Assembly: GCA_963970005.1 (NCBI GenBank)
Contig: CAXAMN010003002.1
Coordinates: forward strand, 1,645,901-1,709,900
Source: Durusdinium trenchii
Lineage: Eukaryota; Sar; Dinophyceae; Suessiales; Symbiodiniaceae
Length of the DNA: 64,000 bases
Direction: 5' to 3'
Shown: positions 1 to 8,100 of the stretch, piece after piece
How the letters are laid out: each line of letters starts with the position of its first letter
Numbering within the stretch: the first letter of the stretch is position 1
The notes under the pieces: model-generated
Databases searched by the model: none
Told to the model about the DNA's origin: nothing
The model's input: only the letters and a program-made list of their open reading frames with translations
Translations under genes and position numbers: made by a program

Positions 1-801
1 TAGAACTGCTTTGCTTGTGCGCTTCCTTTTTTGTATGTTTTATTGCAACTGTTATGTTGTTTAAAGTGCAGTTTTGATTTGCGTTTTGTGTTATATATAT
101 ATACTACTTCAAATGTTGCCTCTGTTGGTGTTGCTTTTGTTTTTTTGTCTCGTGATTCATGGTTGTGTTTTGATTGTTTTTGTGTGTCTCTTACGGGGGA
201 AACGGATGAACAAATAAATATAGAAAAAATGACTAAGGAAGGTGTGCTCCCAAAACAACACAAAAAATAAACACATAAAAACAGCCACAAAAGAAGGGAT
301 GCTGTCTGCACGCAGCCATAGAAGAAGGATTCAATTAAAATGAACACCAACGGCAACACGACGGGAACATCACACGCCGGGCGCCCAGATGTGGAATGTG
401 TGTGAAGTCCAATACCAACAGAAAAGTGAATCTAAGACACAACATAAACATAGTTTCTCCTATACTGTTATATAATAACATTAACAGCGAAATGATGCGA
501 CATGTGAGCCCCAATCTTTGAATACACCAAAGACTCCAACAGACTGTTAAAAAATTCCTTAATCAATTTTAATCATATATAATCCAAATAACAAATAGAG
601 TAAATTCTTCACCCAGACCGAAATATCAACCAAAATCTTCTTCATGAAGGTCAGTGTGGAGTCCTGTCACCCGTTGGAAGCTGAAGTCAACCAGAAGATA
701 AGACCAAATAGTGTAGAACAAAGTAGAACAACATGAATCAAGGAACAAATCATGGGAAGAAAGTAAAACACGTAGTAATATTGGGACAATTGCCATCCGC
801 G
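1..801. other. AT-rich stretch, no gene seen
   Basis: A long AT-rich stretch with T-rich runs and a short TA run near 93-105. The open frames here are short, have no codon bias and no recognisable motif. I see nothing functional. Confidence 0.5.
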
Positions 802-1095
802 TCATCTCGTGCAGTGTCCCCATTTCCACTGTCCGCCTTTCACTTGCCGCCCCTGTCGGACCAAAAAGCTGACTCTGGGCACCGATGAGCTCCGCAATGG
901 CGCTGCCCAAACCCGTGGCGGCAGCGCCTCCGCGCGGGGTGTGAAGGGCGCCGGCTCGGTTCGCGCTGCCATGGGCGCGACCACGGTCTGCACCGTGTTC
1001 CGCGGCAAGCGCGAAGGCTTGGCCGGCAAGTAGGACTCGCTGTGCATGGCAAGGTCCGGCGGTGCGCAGGGGCTGAAAGTCGGAGACTGAGCCAA
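802..1095 (-). CDS. Possible coding exon, unidentified
   Basis: A GC-rich island in an otherwise AT-rich region. The minus frame has a strong preference for G or C at third positions over about 80 codons, roughly from MHSESYLPAK to GGQWKWGHC, which is what real exons in this window look like. No domain is recognised and no pair of splice sites stands out. Another minus frame over the same island (626-1156) is also open, so the frame choice is uncertain. Confidence 0.3.
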   Translation of the reverse strand: MAQSPTFSPCAPPDLAMHSESYLPAKPSRLPRNTVQTVVAPMAARTEPAPFTPRAEALPPRVWAAPLRSSSVPRVSFLVRQGRQVKGGQWKWGHCTR

Positions 1096-2769
1096 CTGGC
1101 GAAGCAGCCAACTTGGGATGGGGAGCAGGGGGGAGCAAAGAGTGGCTCACCGTCAAATCGATATCAAGATTATAGATGATTATAGTATATTATAGTATAT
1201 ATATTGGATTATATTGTATTATATTGTATTATATTATATTATATTATAATAGTGGCACAATAGTGGCATATGATTCATTCAATCTTGCTGCTGGAATCTG
1301 CAATCACCCGGGAACTCTGGGTGTGTCTTGTGTGTAGGTAACCAAAACCTGTGCCGCATTGTGCCACGGACTCCTGTTATTGCTTTCCGGGATCCGGACG
1401 TATCAAGGAGAGCATGGCTGGTCGCGTGCGACGTGGCGGGTGGGCGGCAAGGAGGCGAAACTCGGGTCCCAGGGAAGCTCACCGCTGGAGCTGGGAAAAG
1501 CCAACTGCTGCAGTTTGAAAAACCACGGCGGAAGTGCTTTGACTGCACTGACATTGAAGAATTATGAGGTCTGTGTCCCAAGCAAAGGCTCAAGTCAAGC
1601 TCATGCAAGCAAACAAGTTGTGAACATGCTTGTCAACTGCCCTGCTATACTCCTGTAATGCATGTGGCAGAAATAAAGAAACAAATTCACGCAGTGGAAA
1701 GGCTATCCTAGCAAACATGAACCAAACTATCCTTGAAACATGAAGTGTGGTACTTCTGGGCTCGAAATGAATGTGTCTTTCAGCAAGCAATTGCAAATGA
1801 CCGAAAGGAGTGAGTTGCAGAAGGGCCGAATTGGTACACATGGAGTCATTGAGTCATGGAGGTGGAAAAAAACGGGTTGGACACCCGACCTTAGCTCTGC
1901 AAGCGTGGCGTGCCACTCCGACTCTTTCGCCTGCCTCGCCCGCCTCGGGAGGAAGGTCATGGCGAACGGGGACGTCCATGGCCCCAGTAGTAGTGGGACA
2001 AAAATGAGTCAGTCCGAACCAAACGCCCCTTGAATATCCTTGAATGAGAAAGGATTCCAAAATGACGTCGAGTGCACATCAGTGCACCCGGGCCCCATCA
2101 ACGTCCTACCAGCAGCTTCATCTAAGGGATCACCAAAGGACCGCCCTAGGCCCTAGACTACATTGGCACATGCTGGAAGCTCCTATATAGTTACCGTAGT
2201 TCAATGTTGTTGGCTATGATTTATGATGGCTACCAGCTATGGTAGGATGCTCTTTCCAACACTCAACGGTTGGAAGCTGCTCTAGTAGTTGCCTCACACC
2301 CACCGGCCGTGCTGGATGCCACTAGCAACTACTGCAATGGAATCAATGCCAACCCACAAACTGCAAACTTCGCACGGAGAGCCGCCTGCTCTCAGCGCCA
2401 TGTTTTGTGCGACCCTTACTTTTGCGTCCTGGCACACCTAGCGTTCATGAGCGCGCTGGGTAGGACATGGCTTCACAAATCCAGCATCTGATCATCTTGC
2501 GCTCCACCTCAAGTTTCCACCAGACAAATGAAAAGCCTGGAGATAAAGGTGATCGGCCTGAAACCAAAACAGCACCAAGGAAATACAACCAAACAAGCTA
2601 GCGATGCACTCCAAGTCTCTTGTTTGGCCAGTCCAGCACTTCACAGATCTCGCCCTGCCTTCGACGGAAACTGTCAACAACAAACAGGTCTGAGATGAAG
2701 GATCTGCAGCTGTTTCCACATCTTGTTTGGACAAACAAAAAAATTAAAAGGTCCGATTATGTTCAAACG
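1096..2769. other. Mostly non-coding, with an ATT/AGT-type simple repeat
   Basis: Contains a degenerate TATTATATTGTATTATATT-type tract at about 1165-1250. Overlapping open frames on both strands at 1279-1658 conflict with each other and none is convincing. The rest shows no gene-like signal. Confidence 0.4.
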
Positions 2770-2990
2770 TGCTCTTGATCTTGATAGTGCATACAACCCA
2801 ACACCAAACTCTGCCTCTTGCTCTATCCAGGCCTTGCAAGTCTGGTAACCCTTCTTCGACGTGGGCCGCATGTAGGCCACATTCCCCGAATCCTTGAGGC
2901 CACCTTTCAGCTGCCACGCAGGTGGTAAGAGCTGCTGAGGCAGCTTTTGCCAACCGCTCCTGGACACGCAAGGAAGGCCACAGTGGTCAC
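2770..2990 (-). CDS. Putative exon of the interrupted glycosyltransferase-like gene
   Basis: The minus frame reads smoothly as protein (for example WQLKGGLKDSGNVAYMRPTS and then CKAWIEQEAEFGVG), with good third-position bias. It lies downstream of, and on the same strand as, the exons at 2994-3200, 3424-3920 and 4085-4651, so I place it in the same transcript by position only. Splice borders are not resolved. No domain is recognised in it. Confidence 0.4.
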
Positions 2991-2993
2991 CAG

Positions 2994-3200
2994 TCAAAAG
3001 CGTCCTGTTTCTAAGAAAAGATCGTCTTCCAAGAGTTGTGCCACAATTCTTGAAATTCTTTGATGGTTCCTGGCTTCACAGGTGTGCCTCAACAGCCACT
3101 GGTGTGTCCACAACGGTAGATTCCAATTTTCACGGGGGTCGATCCACTGGGCGAGCATGCGCCCATGGGTTCCCGCCGCCTCCACCACTCTTGATACTGG
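2994..3200 (-). CDS. Putative exon of the interrupted glycosyltransferase-like gene
   Basis: Minus frame with plausible protein sequence (GRMLAQWIDPRENWNLPLW, then HQRISRIVAQLLEDDLFLE) and matching codon bias. The stop at 2994-2996 may be a real terminus or a read-through into an intron. Its assignment to the same gene as the neighbouring minus-strand exons is inferred from order and strand. Confidence 0.4.
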   Translation of the reverse strand, partial: PVSRVVEAAGTHGRMLAQWIDPRENWNLPLWTHQWLLRHTCEARNHQRISRIVAQLLEDDLFLETGRF

Positions 3201-3423
3201 CCGCTGGTGGCAAAGATTTGAAAAGGCACGTGCAAACACGTGTTATGTTGAAGACTTTTGTTTATAACGTTTATGTATATCTTACATAGTTTTGGTTTTC
3301 TAAATGCATGACAAGTGGATTAAACAAATACGTTGCAGTGGTCAATTGTGTCATGCTGTGCTGCATGCAATGTTGCAAGCTGCTTAGTCCATGTACGCTA
3401 AAAGCATTGTAAAAATACTCGAA

Positions 3424-3920
3424 TCAAGCAAGGTGGGATTTCCTGGGCAGGATGCATTTGGTGCCCTTGGTGATGTCCATGCAGGCGTCAAGCGGCAAAT
3501 CTGGTGGCTTTCGATCAATACAGAGCGAGGTTTCGCTGGACCCTTTCCCTTGCAAGCGGCACAGGCAATGCTGCTGCCAACTCAGCAGAACCGGAGGTCG
3601 GCAGGGCGCAGTGTTCTTGTTCATGAGGCAATATGGGATTCCATGGTCACACTCCCCGGGATCCAACATCCCGTTGCAGTATTCGCTCTTGGACCAGCTG
3701 GCCGACATGGCGCTGAGAAACAAGTTGCTGCTTCGATTCGCTGCAAGGCCAGGTGCAATGAGGTTGCTGTAGGTGGCCCAGTTGGTGGTGAGGCCGTTGT
3801 CGGCAGAGATAGGCTGCCCCAAAATCAAGTACCGCCACCGCGTGAAGGCGGCGGCCGCAGCCTCCACGTCGAAGCAGTGACGAAAGCACTCGTCGGGCCG
3901 ATGGCGAAGTACGATGGTGC
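3424..3920 (-). CDS. Glycosyltransferase-like Cys-rich exon
   Basis: An acceptor AG sits just before 3920 (CTGAG then GCACC), after which the frame reads IVLRHRPDECFRHCFDVEAA and then WRYLILGQPISADNGLTTNW. An R-P-D motif followed by a hydrophobic or aromatic stretch and a later asparagine-rich segment resembles uncharacterised algal and dinoflagellate glycosyltransferase-like proteins. This is my pattern recognition and not a confirmed family match. The second half is Cys-rich (SEYCNGML, GECDHGIPYC), as in secretory-pathway proteins. The frame ends at a stop at 3424-3426, but an earlier donor is possible. It follows the exon at 4085-4651 on the same strand and probably belongs to the gene split by the retrotransposon. 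Confidence 0.5.
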
Positions 3921-4084
3921 CTCAGCCGGGTGGACAAAAGCAAAGTCTGGTCTTCATATGTGTGCTGCTTTGCCATCAATGGTATGGAACATTTGAATAG
4001 CTGAACATACCGTACTTCTATAACGTGGGTGAGGAAGAACAAGTTGTCTTTCACATGTATCATGAATCCTTTTTTCTCAGTGTT

Positions 4085-4651
4085 TCACGCCAAGTCTGAC
4101 AGCGCCAAAGTGCTACTTGGGTCCATGGCTGCTTTCCCTTTCAACGCTTCTCGAATCTGTTGCGCGATCCACCAGCAGCCATGCCAGTGGACAGCGTAGG
4201 CATATCCTTTGGGTTTCGCAATGCCAGAGCGAATCACTGAGACAAAACTAAAGCGTCCCTGGAAAAACTGGTAGTCATCCTGAAGAATCGCAAGATCTAT
4301 GCCATCATAAGAGGAGACCAGCAGAGTCACAAACCAGCAGTCGCCGGCTGAACGCTGAAGCATGTTCAGCATGCTGGGGCGAACATATTTCAAGGAACGA
4401 TAGAGCCCAGAGAGGAGGAGCCAAACCTTTGGCACACAAGTAATGTTGTAATTGGAGATGTTCTCCGCGTGCAAGTTGTGGTGTTGGACTTGAATGCCCG
4501 AATAAGTGTGAGCCCATCCCTGCACCTGACCTTCCAAGTCAAGTATCTTGAGCTGGTCTTCCTTGGGTTCCTTTGCGAACATCTTGAGCTGATCCTCCTT
4601 TTCGATCATCTGTAGCTGATCATCCTTTGTAATAGTATTGCGCTGATCTTC
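4085..4651 (-). pseudogene. 3' part of a host exon split by the retrotransposon
   Basis: The minus frame starts at the insertion point with a coiled coil built on repeated E/D-D-Q-L-K units (EDQLKMF, KEDQLKIL; about residues 1-40). It continues into VWLLLSGLYRSLKYVRPSML and then AGDCWFVTLLVSSYDG, and ends SSTLALSDLA. The core resembles the N-terminal part of uncharacterised glycosyltransferase-like proteins (a hydrophobic strand followed by YRS). A possible acceptor at 4427-4428 (CCAAAG then GTTTGGC) could separate the coiled coil from this core. The upstream half of the same exon lies at 19387-19559 in the same frame once the element is removed. With 14.7 kb inserted in a coding exon this allele is probably non-functional, unless the element is removed as an intron. 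Confidence 0.6.
4647..4651. repeat. Target-site duplication, left copy (TCTTC)
   Basis: TCTTC immediately outside the left LTR. The same five bases follow the right LTR at 19387-19391. Five base pairs is the usual duplication length for copia-type integrases. Confidence 0.95.
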
Positions 4652-4781
4652 TGTATTTTACAGGATCAGCTCTAATAGTACTAACTACCTAGCTAACCCT
4701 GCTAGTCCGGTAAGCGCTACCTTTTGCTCTACCTTGAGAGTCAACGCTACGGGGTCCATGGGGATGAGGTGAATTTCAACA
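4652..4781 (-). repeat. 3' LTR
   Basis: A 130-bp repeat beginning TGTATTTTAC and ending TTCAACA on the plus strand, identical base for base to 19257-19386. Read on the element's sense strand it contains CCGTAGC, then seven bases, then CTCAAG followed by GT (4733-4752). That layout resembles the dinoflagellate spliced leader exon and its donor; see the findings. Confidence 0.97.
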
Positions 4782-4790
4782 CCCCCCTTT
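4782..4790 (-). other. Polypurine tract of the retrotransposon
   Basis: On the sense strand AAAGGGGGG abuts the first base of the 3' LTR, exactly where plus-strand DNA synthesis is primed in LTR retrotransposons. Confidence 0.88.
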
Positions 4791-5139
4791 ACAAGGAGCT
4801 ACCCGTAGGGAAAATCTCGGGGAGGATCAAATTCTAGCGACGAAGGAATCATATTAGAAATCCCTCATCAAGCTCGTGCATGCACTATACAAGGAGAACG
4901 TAGCTACCCTAATGTACAGTTTTCGCCTCACTCGGCATGTGGTTAAACATGCTAGGCCCAGGTTAGTGTTAAGCATTGATTAAAAGTTCACTCTCCGACT
5001 ATGGCAATCCTGTTATGGATGCATTGGGAAGTGAGACAATGAAGTGAAACATCATCTCACAGCGCGTCAGAAGGTGATCTCTATCTCAACACTCATAAGC
5101 TGCAAGGCATACCATTTATGGTAGCTATTCAACATCTGC
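4791..5139 (-). other. 3' untranslated region of the retrotransposon
   Basis: About 350 bp between the ORF2 stop and the polypurine tract. No further ORF or clear structure is seen. It contains a GTAGCTACC-like palindromic patch near 4910 and otherwise ordinary sequence. Confidence 0.7.
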
Positions 5140-8100
5140 TTAAAGAAATTGTATTCCAAAACGCTCCGTCTCGTCATGCCATCCCTGCCTCAACCACTCC
5201 CACAATTCCATGTGATTGGGCCAATAGTTCTCGCCCCATGGGTCATCGCGTTGCCATTGTACTCCAGGAAAATCAAAGGGTTCCAATGGTCGATCAATAG
5301 TTCCACGAATGCTGGAAGTCGGCGGCCCAGTTAAGGGTGCATTATGTGACGATGATGCCGAAGCGGATGAAGTTCCGGGTGGCAATGGCGGCGGTGGCAC
5401 GTTTTGTACATTCCATTGCTGTGGAGCATAAGGTCCTCCTCGAACACTCACCTGCTGCTTATCCTTGCCCTTTCCTCTTACGGAAGGTTGCAACCGACTG
5501 TAAAGGTCTGTAAGCGGCGGCGGCTTCGGCGTGAGATTGAAATCTGTCGGCCTTGTATGTACCGGAATGCCACTGGCTGTATTGGGTGGCACTTTCGGTG
5601 GAGGAACCTTTGGAGGAGGCACCTTTGGTGGTGGGACCTTCGGAGGTGAAGGTTTGGCTGGACGTGGCTTGGAGATTGGTGAAAGGCCAGTTGCAGGTGG
5701 GTTGTTGGGTGCAGGTAACGGTGGCGGTGAAGTTGGGGGACCCAAGAGGTCCTTGGGGATGTTGCCACGTTTAGGTGGAAGGACACGGCTCTGGGAAATT
5801 GCTCGGGCGACAGAACCACGCGGCGTCCCTTTTGCGGGAGCGGCTGAGCCTGCTGCCGAAGAACTGCCTTGGCCTTTGCCCTTTCCAGAAACATCTCTCC
5901 GTTCACCGACATCCTGTTTGGAGGAGTCACCCTTTCCTGAAACTTGTCCTTGAGCAGGAGGTGCATTCATACGGAATACCGACGAGGTATGCGTCCCTGT
6001 TACGGGAGCTGGCGGCTGAGGCACGCCTGGCGGTGGAGTCCGGTTGTCAACCCAAGTTGCAATACGACCAGATTGATCTCGGTCTTCTTTCCTCCTCCAC
6101 TGCAGCCTCGGTCGTTTGTCTGCATCTCCAATAGTCTCCATGTACATCTGCGATCGCTTCCGCGTCAACGGGGGCCTTGTTACAGGTCCTTGAGGAGATG
6201 GTGCTCCACGCTGCCCAAACTCAAGCAAGATCTCTTCAAGCCGTCGAATCTCGTCAGACGACATGTCCTGGCCACAATCGGCAAACTTGGGATAAGGCGT
6301 GGCCATGCGCTGTTCGATGTTCATGAAGCCCATCTGTGAAACTGGCTGTCCACGATCGCGTCCCTGCACACTTGCAGACTGTTGCGCGTTTCTCTGATAT
6401 TGAATGTTTGCATAATTTTCATTCTGCTCTGCAAACTCACTCAAAATCTTGTAAATGCCTGTCGTGTCTCCACGAGGAATACGAATTGAATGAATATCGC
6501 CATAGACGTCCGTCGTGGGGATAAAGCCCTGGATCTTGATCTCATCTCGGCTATCGCCAATTACGGCGGCGTATTGTCGGAGTGACATAAACTCTCGGCG
6601 ATAACTGATCAGAAAGTTCTCGTCGACGCCTTGCTTGAAACAGGTATGTAGGTTGTCAACACCGCATCGAATATACGCGAGCTTGGCGAGGTCAACCCTG
6701 TCCAGTCGATCCAAATCACTGACAACCGACTTCCCTTTTGATCTCTGCTTCGCTGATCTCGTGGGTGCCGGTAATTGCAGTGACGCAAACAAGTCTTCTT
6801 GCGCTGCATCAAACGCTGTGCATCCTTCTCCGGTTAAGGAGGTAGCGAAGACGTCGTCGCGGTTGAATCGATCGAATACATTCTCATACCCTGATTTCAA
6901 TGCTTTGCGAAGGCGGCCGCGAGCTGCAAGAATAATCTGACTGTCAACTGACGGGCTACCACGAGCTGGAGGTCGTCCAGACTGTAGGTCCTGCGCGGCA
7001 ATGCTGTCAAGCATGCTTGTTGCGGTCATGTTCTTGGGCACGCCCCCCTGCTCTTGTAGCACCTTTGCACGCCTCATCTGAAGTCGCATAAATTTTGAAA
7101 TCGGTCCATCTGTAGTATTGCTCTGAAATACTACTCCGCATCGATGACAAGATGCCATTCCTGCTAAGGAAAGTGTCGTACATTTATCGCAGCTGAAAGT
7201 TCGAAGATGTAGAAAATATCCACTCTCGATCTGTGGTACAGCTGTATTGCGATTTGCCTCCATCTCTTCCTTCTTTGCGGCACTGCTGCTAGCTGTGCGT
7301 TCTTCGGGAGTGGCGTCGCTTGTACCTTCCAAAATGGCGCGTACTTCCGACACTTTTCCCGGAACCAATGTCACATCATCTTGCGGAACACCGACCTCAA
7401 TGTTCGAAGGATCCAATGCCTGCGGCCTCGAATAGAAAACTTCCGGCTCCGCATTTGCGCGGGCTCGAGTTGCAAATAGAATACACGTATTCGGAACGTG
7501 ATGGCTGGTAATCACCGCGCCAGAATTTGTGAGGAAAAGATCAACTCCTGCTTCAATCACATCCGGTGTTGAAAAACAAATCTCCACTGGTCGGTCAGCA
7601 CGAACACCAGATATCGCCTTCTGGTTTCCCAGAGGTTGTGTTGAAAAGAAGGAATTGCCTTTGCTTTTCGGTCCACCGGCTCCACCGCCGGGAATGAGCC
7701 CGCTCGCAATAATGGATCGCGCAGCACCTTCATGCGTTCGGTGGTAAAGCCGAGGTGGTATATCGCAATTCCCGTGCGCTGTCAAACGAGCATTGTACCT
7801 GTGTACATGGTCAGGACGGCAGTGGATTAGTACTGCTAGCACTTCATTTGATCGCGTCTCGAGAACGTCGTCAGTGTGGCCTTGTCCACATCGGATCTTG
7901 ACGGGGGCGGCGAAAAGTTCGAGCTGCTCGTTCACACGAGAGTCGTACACGCATTGAAATTCGAAACGATCTTTGTGGTCATAAATAGCCATCGAAATCA
8001 ACTCAAAAACATTCATAGAACCAGCATAATCAGGGAATTTGGCCTTCGCCAAATCTAGTAGTTTGTAAATTGGCAAATAACACGCCGGATCATAAATACT